Origin: Brachynemurus nebulosus
Lineage: Eukaryota; Arthropoda; Insecta; Neuroptera; Myrmeleontidae
Length of the DNA stretch: 64,000 nucleotides
NCBI GenBank assembly: GCA_035578155.1
Contig: JAPWDM010000005.1
Coordinates: 13,730,832 to 13,794,831 of the forward strand
Direction of reading: 5' to 3'
In this document: positions 46,538 to 57,419 of the stretch, one piece after another
How positions within the stretch are numbered: the stretch's first letter is position 1
Layout: every line of letters begins with the position of its first letter
Position numbers and translations under genes: made by a program
Notes under the pieces: model-generated
Told to the model about the DNA's origin: nothing
Database searches by the model: none
What the model saw: only the letters and a program-made list of their open reading frames with translations

Positions 46538-47708
46538 AGAAATACTATGTACCATTCTGAATATTAGAAAATTGGTGTCGATTTCTGATAAGATCGAAAG
46601 CGGCAGTAAGCCCCCAGATATTTTATTAAAAAGATCCACAGCCGAAAACCATTAAAAATATTTATAAAATTTTCTTTTATATTTGAAGGCCGTAAGCTTT
46701 TAATGAACTGTCTATACGTGAATCAGCCTTTACAGGTATATTACTTATAAACTATGTATGTATATGTTTTGTATATGTGAACTAATGTCGTTTCGGTCCA
46801 ATAAATCGGACTAAATAGCCACATTGTACTACAATTATATACGGCGTGTCTTAAACTGACACAGAACAGACTTCAAATTAGAAATATAAAATAAATCCCG
46901 TGAAAAAGGTCTCAGCGTGTTAAAATTAAAAACTATTCACAAATCTTTGGTAACTTAAACGACTGTATTCATGAAACTAGGAATATTTAGACAATAATAA
47001 ACAAATTTCTGGCGATTAAATATGACTCATTCTGTATTCTATTCCTATTTACAGGTATACTTAAAAAATCAATTGAATTTATTTCAATAAAGTCTTGTAA
47101 TATTTATCTAATTTAAGATGTCAGAACAGTTAAGTGATAAATAAATATATGTAGTATAATGAGAATCGAACTCCTGACCCACAACAGGTAATTGTATTAA
47201 ATTATTACAATTAAATAATTGTAACAAAACGTAGGTTATTAGGTTACGCATTTATATAAATGAAGTTTGTTCATATCAATTATTGTTTCATTATTATTGT
47301 TATTAATAATATCTTCTTAATATCTGTAGTTTTGTTAATATAATTGTAATCTGTAATCTGTAATTACGATCACTTTCGAAATACGAAAAATTCTTTTCAC
47401 CCAAAATGAAAATTTTCACATGCACTTTATGTTTTAGAACTTCCTGAACAATTCTGGTTTCGAACATCTCACGCTCAAGTGACATAACTTCAAAATTATT
47501 CAATCGTTGTTAATGAAATTGTGCGGTAGGTTCCTAGATGATCCCTTCCGAATTTCATCGCAATCAGAGTAATGGAAGCCATGGCGCTACTGTAAAATCC
47601 CATTAAATGTCAATATCTTATTTCCTACTAATTTCATTTCGCTCAAATTTGGGAGTATTTGTACGTTAGACTATATTCAGTTCACTATAAATTTCAATAT
47701 AATCAGAG
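46538..47708. other. AT-rich spacer, nothing recognised
   Basis: No gene, RNA or bounded element is supported. Confidence 0.45.
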
Positions 47709-47710
47709 TA

Positions 47711-48761
47711 CCGTCATTTGGGGTGGAATTGATCAAAAAAAATATTTTTTGGTCTTAATTTTATAGAAATAATACACAATCGGAACAAAATTGGTTTATA
47801 TGTATAGACGATGGTAATATAGACCTTATTGTAAAATGTCGTGTCCTCCTTACATGCCAAAACACAGTCTACAGGAAGCAAGGAAGCCATGAACAATCTC
47901 ATACTCGTTATGGGGTGACATTGTTCACACGAATTCGCAGCCCTGAAAATGCACTTTCTTCATTAAGAGTAGGCCCGATGAGAGGGTGGTGTAGCCGGGG
48001 TTACAGCCTTGCAGCCCGGACTTAAGGAGGGAGTCCGTAGGTGTCCATAGAAGGCAAGAAAAAAAAGTTAAGGGCTTTTTTTTGTTCGTCGCCTATTTTT
48101 TGGGGAGGAAAATTTTTAAAAAATACGGTTTTGGTCCGAGGGCCCGCCATTTTTTCCACGGCCCTAATTAAGAGTATAAAAACTGTTTGACCACCACTTT
48201 TTTTAAATTTTCAAAAAAATTCTTATTGTAAAAAAGTTTGTTTGATGCTTATAATAAATTTTAACAGTTTTAAAGAGTATATAAAACATGGTCAGATACA
48301 TCGTATACGGCTATACGCAATTAATCTTTCAATATAATAATTGAACAATCTCACCCCATGTATATGATTAATCTCACCCCACGCAATAATATATCCAATA
48401 TGACAAAAAATACTGAACTGCTTATGTACAGTCAAGCACGTGATGGTTACAAAGCATCAACAATTATGTGTATTTTATTAAAATATAAAAACTGTGTTTA
48501 GATTTTCACTTATCAGATAAAGTTTTAAAAGTTCACTTTCACCCAAAAATACGACTTCTTTTAATACACTATATTTTTTTTTTAAATATATGGAACTGCT
48601 GAACTTGACATGCATCGGGTATTTTCAGCCATCTTATTTTTTCCATTATCGGTCGGAAAAATCGCATTCTAAACTATAGTTCTGGCGCTATATTCAATTT
48701 AAAAAAATATGATTTAGTGCACAATCTCACCCCCGGTGATCAATTCCACCCCAAATGACGG
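47711..48761. mobile_element. Iteron-bearing TIR element, family 2 (GGGGTGAGATTGTTC)
   Basis: TA at 47709-47710 and 48762-48763 flank ends CCGTCATTTGGGGTGGAATT and AATTCCACCCCAAATGACGG, perfect over at least 20 bases. The end motif TGGGGTGRNATTGNTC recurs near 47911 (plus strand) and, inverted, at 48341-48358, 48364-48380 and 48719-48734 just inside the right end. This is the same scheme as families 1 and 3. A hAT element is nested at 47970-48166; without it the element is about 850 bp. No transposase frame. Confidence 0.88.
47970..48166. mobile_element. hAT-like MITE nested in the family 2 element
   Basis: ATTAAGAG at 47962-47969 is repeated exactly at 48167-48174. The insert starts TAGGCCCGATGAGAGGG and ends CCACGGCCCTA, giving a short TAGGSCCG terminal inverted repeat. 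Much GC-richer than its host (GTAGCCGGGGTTACAGCC). 197 bp, non-coding. The exact duplication shows that it inserted after the host element. Confidence 0.85.
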
Positions 48762-48763
48762 TA

Positions 48764-50105
48764 ATGATAGTTAATGGGTATACGCAAATGTAAAATATGT
48801 TACCGCTGTTCTCATCTTAAAATTATTCTTGTTTCAAATATAACGTTGTCAGTGTACTATAAGTTTAAAACATAAAATTGTTTTACCTAAAGACAAAAGT
48901 AATTTGTTAACAAATTTCCACCAGTATACTATTTAATACACCTTAATATGTAAATAAAAAAGGGTGTTTAAGATGCATAGTTTTGTCTTCGATTCCAGTA
49001 AAATCTATTGCAATATTTGAAAACTGGTAGTGAAAATCTAACTTTGTATGAGTACTAAATGTTTGACTTAGTTATCAGCCTCACTTCACGCTCATTTGAT
49101 CTAAGAACAACTAATCGACATTATTTTAATTTTTCTTCCTAAAATTACTTATTATGTGAAATTGAGTAATATAGTTTGAATATAAAAAGTAACTGATCTC
49201 GAATATATCACCGGGTTAAGGTATGCAAAACGATAAAACACTTGAAACAATACGAATGAATGTTATTTAACCTATTAAAATTGCAATAGTTGGCATTGCA
49301 TGTGGGTTTTTATAAAACAATAATATCATTGCCAGTTCAATTCGAACGCAGTTCAATGTTATGTGATGTTACAAACAACGCCCTTATTGGCGTTGTTGTT
49401 ACTTATTCGAGCGAGAATATACATACGTATAACATTCATACATTCAGTTTCCTCCATATTGAAAACTATTATTCTTATTATTTCTTTAAAACGATAATAT
49501 TTCTTAAAACAATTTGCCAAAACTTGTTATGTAAAAGCATAAACAAAAAATAAGTATAGATATCTAAACTTACTATAAGCCTACTTAAAACTACCAACAT
49601 TATATTTTATATCGACGAATCTATAAAACACACCAATGGACAAGAAATTTTACTAAATTTGTTTTGTATAAAAAAATTTTTGTAATATAAAATGCGAACT
49701 TTATTGACAAGTAACTCTACTGTTCGAGAAAAAAGAAATATCGTCCTTCATATGTAGCTCGTTAGAATGTGGTCACTGAAAATTAAAAAACTGTGTCGAA
49801 AATGAGCAAAAGTTAACAAACATTCTCTAGTTGAGGATCTGTTTTTGTACAAAAAAAAAAAAAAATAAATAAATTGCTGTGAAAATTTTAATATTAATAC
49901 AGTCAAACCTTCTGTTACGCGGTACTCTCTCAAAACATGGTTTCGGTAGAACGCGGAACAAAAAACAGTCACTTAAACTTCGTAATTTCGGCAACGAAAC
50001 TATATATAACAGTGATGTTTAATTGGTCGGTTGAGATCGACCGGTTTATCGCAGGGAAAATTTTAGCTGATCTCCTATTTTCATTCACACGGTGAAAATA
50101 GAGCC
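48764..50105. other. AT-rich spacer with one possible solo transposon end
   Basis: At 49899-49930 the string TACAGTCAAACCTTCTGTTA followed by CGCGGTACTCTC resembles the left end of pogo/Tigger-type elements (CAGTCAAACCT...). No matching right end was found. A small hairpin (CTATTTTCA with TGAAAATAG) lies at 50075-50101. No gene. Confidence 0.4.
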
Positions 50106-50107
50106 TA

Positions 50108-50323
50108 CACGGAGAGAAAATTCCTATAAAAATTACTGTGCTCATACTACAATCGAAGTGTAACAGGCGAACATATCCAATTTTTGTACGGCAAAATTAT
50201 AAAAATTACAATAATATAACTATAATTTTTATAATTTTACCGTACAAAAATTGGATATGTTCGCCTGTTACACGTCGATTGTAATATGAGCGCAGTAATT
50301 TTTATAGGAATTTTCTCTCCGTG
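50108..50323. mobile_element. CACGGAGAG-family TIR element, copy 3 (minimal)
   Basis: TA dinucleotides flank ends CACGGAGAGAAAATTCCTAT and ATAGGAATTTTCTCTCCGTG. The whole 216-bp copy is nearly one palindrome. The arms continue through AAAATTACTGTGCTCATAC and TACAATCGAAGTGTAACAGG to the centre, with a second word pair AATTTTTGTACGG and CCGTACAAAAATT. It has lost the interior present in copies 1 and 2. Confidence 0.92.
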
Positions 50324-50325
50324 TA

Positions 50326-51685
50326 ACATAAAAATTACTTCCGGAAAATTAGTGACATTTTCTAAACAAACTTAGGACAGGAAAAATGAGAATTTGGCTC
50401 TCAAACCTAAATTCACTAAAAGATCTCATTTTCGTAGCTAAATATTAATTTCGAATATAAAAATTTTAATGTGATGGCGTTCAAACAGCTTCAAATTTAA
50501 AACTGTTGGTAGGTTTTCGATACTGCTTTTTCCATTTTTGATAAAATCATATCATAATAATTGTAAAAACAATAGTAAAGTCATACGCGGGAATTAAAGC
50601 ACATTTCCTAGACAAATTTGATAATTTTATAATAGAAATTACACGGCTGACGCATTTTTATAATTTGAGGACCGCATTTGGATCGTGAACTGTACTTTGA
50701 GAACCCTTACTATAGATCCTAAGATACTGGTTGTCATCAAATATATGTTTGTGCATGTACCACTGTCGGACTCTACGTGTAGATGCAATATAAATTTTAT
50801 TATGGTTGATTACGCGGTTGCAAAATCTATATGGAAAACAAGTGAATAAATTTATATTTACTGCTAACAACGGTGGCATCGTAATAGAGGCATAGAGGCA
50901 CGTTCGTGTGTACATGCACAGGACAGAATAGCCGTCGTACAGATACGGATACTAACAGTCGGTTACTAGTTAGTTAGTTTGATAGCTGAAAACAAGTAAC
51001 TTGTAACGAACAATAATAATATAAAAACGCCCACATTAAGTATTTTAATTCATTTTGCCGATAGATATACAGTGGAAATGTGTGTTGAGGAAAAGATACA
51101 GAGATAATAAAATGGTTTTTAATTTAAATTTGATGGAAAATTTAACTTCCTAGAATTTATACTATTCGCTAATTGTATTTTTAATAGTCTCAGTTATGGG
51201 AAAATTTTGAAACGTTTACTGAAATTTCTATATAAAGGCGTTTGTAATTGAGCAACATTTTGCGATATTCCATATTGCAACTACTGACTAACGTGTTGCG
51301 GGTGTTATCAGTCTCTGAGTGTAAACATTATTGCCCAGCCAAGTTAGTTCTTTGCTCTCACCTTTGCGTTGTATAATTAAATTTTTCTTTACCAAGAACG
51401 TCATAATCTTGTTGCTATCGGTATTGGTTTGTCGAATTTTGAGTCTAAATTTTTAAATAAAAAATCACTTTTTGACACTCAAGTGAAGTTTTTGAATAAA
51501 TAATTACCGAAAGTTAATTCCCTGTTTCAAATAGGGTCGAATCTTTTCCAGATTTCTTTAATCTCTCAATCCAGATCTTTTTAATTTCTTATAATTTTTT
51601 AATACTATGTATGTCGTATTAACTAATACTTAAATCTTCACATTCAGCTGTTATTGTCACGTGTACGTATAAAAATTTTCAACTA
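50326..51685. other. AT-rich spacer, nothing recognised
   Basis: No gene or bounded element. The patch 50880-50960 is slightly GC-richer without a signature. Confidence 0.45.
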
Positions 51686-51687
51686 TA

Positions 51688-51778
51688 CTGTGGCTGCAAA
51701 ATGCCAGGATATATCTTGCTACATATTGTTCGACCATAATTGTTGGCAATATATTTGCGAAATATGGCCGCGCTACAG
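51688..51778. mobile_element. 91-bp TA-flanked mini TIR element
   Basis: TA at 51686-51687 and 51779-51780 flank CTGTGGCTGCAAAATGCC and GGCCGCGCTACAG, which are imperfect inverted repeats. Inner words TTGCCAACAATTATGG and CAATATATTTG add to the foldback. Small size makes this tentative. Confidence 0.5.
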
Positions 51779-52524
51779 TATTCAATAATATTTCCGGCAC
51801 TGTGTATTAGTTAGTCACAAAAAACCGTTTCACAATTTGACAAATCATGTATTAATTGAAGATATGAGTGGATAAAAGTGTCATGTATCATTTTTTAAAA
51901 AATTCATTTTTTGCAAAATTTTGAAATGCTGAATGAATGAATATGCTGAAGTATCATATATACTAAAATTTGGTTTTATTACGTTCATAGTCTTGTAGAA
52001 ATTCAATAATAAACACATGCTATTGCATGGGAAGTAGGTATATGTAAATAAAAATTTTCAAACGTTTCTATTGTAAAATTATACAAATGTTACATCACAC
52101 CTTCATCCACTCATGTCTTCAATGTTGTAACAAGCAAAAATCAGGACTTAAACTTATTTAACGTTTAAATCAGTGCTCATTGTTAATAACAATGAATATG
52201 TTTACGATTTATTTTCGATAAAAAGATTTTGGCAACGGAAAATATACGCAATTTAGCAGGCGTGATATATCTAAAAGAGTACTTTCTTCCCTTATACATA
52301 TACTAATTGAGAAAATTGTTAAAGGAAAAACACCGTAATGATTTATTATTTTATGTGTAAAAATGGCGCTGAAACTGTAGAATATTGTCCCCTATAACTG
52401 CATAAATTGGTCACTGATTAGACACTTTGTCATAAGCATAAAAGCACCGTTTAAGAATACAAAAGAAATTTTTCTAAATTTTGAAAGTTCTAAAACACAA
52501 AACAACTCAGTAGGACCGAAGAAT

Positions 52525-52976
52525 TAGTGATGAGGAAATGCAAGACCAAGAGCAAGACTTGGCAGTCTTGGTCTTGGTCTTGTTCTTGCATTAAGAATCT
52601 TGGTCTTGTTCTTGCTAGAGCAGTTTGAGTCTTGGTCTTGGTCTTGCAAAATGCAGTCTTGGTCTTGGTCTTGGTATTGCTAAATAATAAATGCACTTTC
52701 TTGCATCTTTATTAGCGAATTTTTTCCTTCTAAAATCAGAATTTTCTCTGTTTACGATATTAATTATACTTTCCAACTATTTAAATAGTTTAGCAAGAGT
52801 CTTGCTTTTTTCTTGCTTTTGTCTTGGTCTTGCTCACTTGAGTCTTGGTATTGGTCTTGCAGCCATACTTATAGTCTTGGTCTTGGTCTTGCTCTTGGTA
52901 TACATAGTCTTGGTCTTGCAAAAAATGCAAGACCAAGACAAGACTGCAAGACCAAGACTAATTTTGCTCATCACTA
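52525..52976. mobile_element. hAT MITE filled with a CTTGGT satellite
   Basis: CGAAGAAT at 52517-52524 is repeated exactly at 52977-52984. The ends are TAGTGATGAGGAAATGC and TTTTGCTCATCACTA. Between them run dozens of CTTGGT/CTTGTT/ACCAAG hexamer-like units: GACCAAG on the plus strand at both edges and CTTGGTC through the middle, so the array itself is folded. An AT-rich unique core (about 52680-52790) splits it. The open frames over it (52490-52696 and 52691-53029) are translated repeats, not genes. Confidence 0.95.
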
Positions 52977-52984
52977 CGAAGAAT

Positions 52985-54117
52985 AGATATACCTACCTTT
53001 TCCTTGATATGCTTCTAGAACTGTTATAAAGTTTTTTGGGCCTCACTAAGTTCGTTCGTTAACCTTTTTTTCTATAAATGGATCCAAACAGTTCTGGACA
53101 CTGGTATATAAATCATTGTTGGGCGCCATATGGTCCATTCCAGGACAAAACTAAACCTAATTTCAATAAAATTTACTGATATTACATACTGGGAAAAATA
53201 AATTTAAAAATACCATACAGAAAATAAAACATATAAATTTATTAACGTGTTAAATCAAGCTTTATATTTTCTTATGCTATTCATTCACTTACAAGCGACA
53301 TTTTATTGGCTTCTTGTATACAAGTTAGTATGCGCAATAAATGTGAGTAAGTCTTCAAGCCAAACTATTACTTTTAAAACTAAGTAGAGAATAACTGCTT
53401 CACCAACCAATCAACTATGTGTATGCCTGTAACAACTACAAAAGTTACAAAGACATCTTTGGTCGCTAATAGTTAAGTAGGTATCAACGTTTTAACAAAA
53501 TACAATTTGTGCTCAATGACATTTGAATACGATAGTAAAGTGTTAAAAAGAACTATTTATGTTACTTATATGATGATTTAAAATGTTGCATATCAACATT
53601 ATTGCATTCAAATATAATGCAATTGAACGTTCCCGTATGTATGTATAAGCTCTACATAACTAACTATTTAGTGCTTAATAAATTTTAATGGAAGGTGCTA
53701 TTTTAAAAAGTAACAATTTATAAAATCGAACTATTAACGTTTATATAATAATTTCATTGGGTCACACATCCAAACAGTATATTAATCGTAAATTTTATGT
53801 GGATGCTGACAATAACTGCTTTTAGTAAAATTTTTTTGGGTTCTGTGTCGCTGAATTATTACGATATGTGTAAAGACTTGATAATCACTTTTATAAAATT
53901 ATAATGTTTAGCCTGTTATCACTTATTATATATTTAAGAGTGTTCAAATATGCATTACAATGAATCTATATGAAAGTTATTTAGCACTTCTAAAAAAAAC
54001 ATCCAAATTTCTTCTTGTTTGGTATTTTTGTTTCTTTATATCCCAAGAATCAAGAGTTAAAATTTAACAACGAAATACTGAGCAGTTGTCGAGTTATATA
54101 TAGATAGATAAAATTTA
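52985..54117. other. AT-rich spacer, nothing recognised
   Basis: No gene or bounded element seen. Confidence 0.45.
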
Positions 54118-54125
54118 CATTAAAA

Positions 54126-54681
54126 TAGGGGTCAGCAATCCGATATGCGGGGCCGGATGGGGCCCATCAAGCAATATAATTTTTCGAACGATTTGTTTAG
54201 CTTATGCTTAGTTTGGTTGATATAGCGAGTTGCCGCATAATATAGAGAATTTTCGTTTACAAAAGTTAGTTTTTCTCGGAAACTAATTGATATAGAATAA
54301 TTATTCAAAAATTTTTTTGTGATTTTTTCTTCTCTTTCCAACGGTGTAAAAAATATCGCAAAAACTTTTGAACTTGGTAAAATTTTGGCAAACCATTCTG
54401 GGTAAGTTGTGTCTGGTTTTTCGGAATTCTAACAAAAATTTTAGTGAATACCATTTTCGAATTCTAGGGACTTCAAAACAAATTATTTCTAACACAATTC
54501 TCAGGCTTAAATCGCGTCATGACAGTGGCTCTAATAGCTGAATTTCAGATTTGAAAATTCGCTAAAAGAAAAATATCTATTTAAACTATATACTACATCA
54601 CAAAATATTTGCCTGTGCGGGCCGCTTAAAAATAATTTCTTTTAAAATGGCCGACCATTCAGAAAAAGTTGTCAACCTCTG
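54126..54681. mobile_element. hAT element with exact 8-bp target duplication, host of a nested repeat
   Basis: CATTAAAA at 54118-54125 is repeated exactly at 54682-54689. The ends TAGGGGTCAGCAATCC and AGTTGTCAACCTCTG form an imperfect hAT-type TIR. GCGGGGCCGG near the left and GCGGGCCGC near the right resemble the subterminal words of the hAT at 42153. The Helentron-like copy at 54231-54567 makes up most of the interior; without it the hAT is about 220 bp. Confidence 0.88.
54231..54567 (+). mobile_element. Helentron-like dispersed repeat, copy 5 (nested in a hAT)
   Basis: TGCCGCATAATATAGAGAAT is a decayed left end. The middle follows the family (CTTCTCTTTCCAACGGTG, AATTTTGGCAAACC, AAATCGCGTCATGACAGTGG) and the right end is AGCTGAATTTCAGATTTG then AAAATTCGCTAAAA. 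Its position inside the hAT at 54126-54681 gives clean flanks for judging its true edges. Confidence 0.78.
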
Positions 54682-54689
54682 CATTAAAA

Positions 54690-55624
54690 GATGTAATAAA
54701 TATAAAATATCAAATGGGCTTGATTCAGAATTACATGGCGCTTTCAAAAATGGCGCATAGGCTGCAGCCCGTGCACCGTTCAAAATCCCACTACCTTTTT
54801 GTCCTTTTTTAAAACCCCATTTGAATTTTTAATTTCTAACCATTCACTGAAGTTATATTTTTTGTGCCACAAAAGGTCTTCTTTAGGCGTCGACTTTAAC
54901 ACCCCATATAAAATAAATACATCGTCATCCGGCTAAAGGAAAATAACATCCTCTGAAGGAAAAATTTATTGAAAATGTCTTTTATTTTTAGATTAAATGA
55001 TCAGAAACCGCTCCACAATTGTCCGTCCAGTAATCGCTCGCGATTGACGGATTCAACACCACTGACCTAGATACTATAAAAGAAATAGAAGAAACTCAAT
55101 TGTATGTTGATACCTCAATAAGATACAATAAAAAGAATGAGATCAACAATTTAAAATATTTACAAAAAAAAAAATTATTTATATAAGTACATATTATTGT
55201 TTTATTTTAATGGTAACAAGCATTTCTCAATTGATCCTCAATTGATACGCCCCTCTCACCTGTCTTCATCAACATCGTGCGTCATCACCCCAGTTATTCG
55301 CCGTCTTCATCATCTTCATCATTATCTTCAAGTTCAATAATTTGCATTGTTTAAGGTCGCACGGGTCAAGCGGAACACATGAACTAAATATCAATAGGCA
55401 ACATTGTTATTATTACAAATATAAATAAATAAATAAATACATTAAGCATCATCAAATATTTTTTACAAATACCTAAAGCCACATTCACATTGTATATTTG
55501 ACAATTAAATTGTTAAAAAGAAGTCATTACACAATAAAGGTAGAAAAGCATCTGAATGGGGGGACATAATTTTTGGTTGCTTTTGTCATTGAAATAGTTA
55601 AAAATAGTCGTTTACAAATTTAAT
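54690..55624. other. AT-rich spacer, nothing recognised
   Basis: A CATCTTCATCATTATCTTC-like low-complexity stretch at 55290-55335 is noted. No gene or element supported. Confidence 0.45.
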
Positions 55625-55765
55625 TACTTTTTAGAGCTCCGTACACAAAAAGGAAAGAACGGAACACTATCAGATCATCCTCGTGTTCGTCTGTCCGTCT
55701 GCCACAAACATTTTTCTCGAAAACTATGCAACATAGGAATTTGTAATTTGGCATAATGTTGGGTA
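55625..55765 (-). repeat. Best reverse copy of the GACGAACAG dispersed repeat
   Basis: On the minus strand: ATTATGCCAAATTACAAAT, CATAGTTTTCGAGAAAAATG, GGCAGACGGACAGACGAACA, GATCTGATAGTGTTCCGTT, TACGGAGCTCT. It ends at the GAGCTCCGTAC edge (55635). It aligns with 26440-26600. The TAGTGTTCCGT word here explains the isolated echoes elsewhere in the window. Confidence 0.62.
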
Positions 55766-55800
55766 CATGGAGAGAAAAAATATATAGTGTGTAGTACTAA
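55766..55800. repeat. Solo end of the CACGGAGAG family
   Basis: TACATGGAGAGAAAAAATAT matches the left TIR of copies 1-3 with one change. No right end follows within the expected length. Confidence 0.45.
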
Positions 55801-55819
55801 AGTGATCACAGACCAAATA

Positions 55820-56320
55820 TTCTAATAGTATATTGTGCAATAAGTGCGGGAAATTGTCGATTGCCCACGAAAGCGAAGTTGAGCGCACGAACGTAGTGAG
55901 TGCACTCATTCGCTTGAGTGGGGCAATCGACAATCCCGCACGAGTTGCACATACTATTTTTTATTACGAATTTCACATAATTTTTTCTATTATTATCACC
56001 TGTTTTTGACATTTTTATTACTTTTAAAATAATATTTTTAAGTGTTCGTCTTTTTTTCTGAATTAATTATCGTTTAAATTACTTTGTTGGTGGTTTCTAT
56101 AGAAATAATTATGAAATATTTATTAAATGAAAAATTAAGGGGCGCCTTTGCGTGTTTTGATTAAATTTTTTGTGTTTTATTGCCAATTTGCGTGTGGAAA
56201 GTTACTTTCGACACGTAAAAAAGTATGCGGGAAGAGTACAGTGGGCAAACAGCTATTTTGCGTACAGAAATGTGTGCGCCAAGTCAGTACTTCTCCCGCA
56301 TGAGTAATAAAAAATTATTA
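55820..56320. repeat. Two GC-rich hairpins flanking an AT-rich core
   Basis: Hairpin 1 pairs 55825-55870 (AAGTGCGGGAAATTGTCGAT) with 55918-55972 (ATCGACAATCCCGCACGAGT). Between its arms is a GC-rich stretch with CGAAAGCGAAGTTGAGCG. Hairpin 2 pairs GCGGGAAGAGTAC (56229-56241) with GTACTTCTCCCGC (56287-56299). Each hairpin ends in ATAG/TAATAAAAAAT-type sequence, and the two share the GCGGGAA core. This may be one element with folded ends or two related insertions. No target duplication was found. Confidence 0.65.
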
Positions 56321-56966
56321 TTGTTGATTTACACAATATTTTTTTGTATATTTTTAAAAATAAAACAGCAGCTCTTGTAAGACAACTTCTTTTTCTTGAT
56401 GTACAACTAACTCCTTCCAATTTTTATACGACTAATCTCATACTTTAACTATAGTTTAAGATTCTCTAGTGAGTTGTGGAAATTTTTGATGGATTCAAAT
56501 TCTCGTAATATGTATGAGGCTGACTTTTCCCTAATAAGTTGATGACAGTATGAATTGACCTTTAGTAGATATATATTTACAATATCGGTATGAATACGCT
56601 AATTTTTTTTTTGTAGTTCGGAGTAAAATATTTCAAGTGCAGGTCAATCAATATTATTTATATTTAAAAAGTCATATTCATATCCTATTCTACTTGTATG
56701 AATGTGGTAATAATCTTCTGTATGTATTCTTCATTCAATTTTGTACACTGATAATTTGATAAATATGTGTATCAGCCAAAGCTGAACATTGAGTGAACAT
56801 ATGAATATTGGTGTATGTTTAAATACGGATAAAAATCCGCCATACACTAATAATGTTTCACAGGCACTCGATAACATTTGAAAATTAAAAGTATAAAAAA
56901 CTGCGTCTCGCATTAGAGAGAGGTTGTGTTTGATTGATTACTGAATTGGAGTGGCACTCGAATAAG
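56321..56966. other. AT-rich sequence upstream of the tRNA-like gene
   Basis: No feature supported. Confidence 0.45.
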
Positions 56967-57038
56967 TGATCGGTGGCCTAGTTGGTAAGGCGCTTGGCTG
57001 GTAACCAAGAGATCCGGGTTCGAGTCCCAGCCGATCCA
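56967..57038 (+). tRNA. tRNA-Thr-like gene, anticodon GGT
   Basis: A 72-nt cloverleaf can be drawn. The acceptor stem TGATCGG pairs with CCGATCC (first pair mismatched), discriminator A. The D arm is GCC...GGC, the anticodon stem CTTGG/CCAAG with loop CTGGTAA, the variable region AGAT, and the T arm CCGGG/CCCAG (one mismatch) with loop TTCGAGT. Internal promoters are near-perfect: A box TGGCCTAGTTGG (56974-56985) and B box GGTTCGAGTCC (57018-57028). T5 at 57048-57052 could terminate polymerase III. The anticodon GGT would read threonine ACC/ACT, but animals normally use AGT for these codons. The gene may therefore be a decayed or variant tRNA, or the head of a SINE rather than a working tRNA. 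Confidence 0.72.
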
Positions 57039-57419
57039 GTTTGGTAATTTTTCAAACACTATGTCAATTTTAATGTGTATTTATATTTTGCACTATAAAT
57101 GTATAAAATATATTATGCTGTAGGTGAAATCCGAAAGGCATCTTTGCAATTTGATTTGAAAAATAAAAAATTGTTATTAATGTTTTTGCTGTAATCACTT
57201 TCAAATAACGATTATAATTTCTATTTAAATCAGCAATTAATTTCAAAAATTAGTTGATTCTAAATTTTCGAAAATACAACACGGATAATATTCATATTCT
57301 CAGAAATAAGTATAATTGATCTGAGCACAAATTAGAGTAAGGTATGTCTAAATATTAAGTATTAGAACTCAAAAATATAGATGTGATAAAAATGATTATA
57401 AGATTCCGCACTTTTGCTT
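57039..57419. other. Sequence downstream of the tRNA-like gene
   Basis: AT-rich. GTAGGTGAAATCCGAAAGGC at 57120-57139 is a distinct, less AT-rich word that could be a SINE body if the tRNA-like part is a SINE head. I have no second copy to compare. Confidence 0.35.

Noticed and set aside
49899..49980. Complete pogo-like element
   Set aside because: Only a left-end-like sequence is present; no inverted right end could be found.
52490..53029. Two open frames with KTKTK/QDQDQD-type and VLVLVL-type peptides
   Set aside because: They are translations of the CTTGGT satellite in the hAT element on the two strands.
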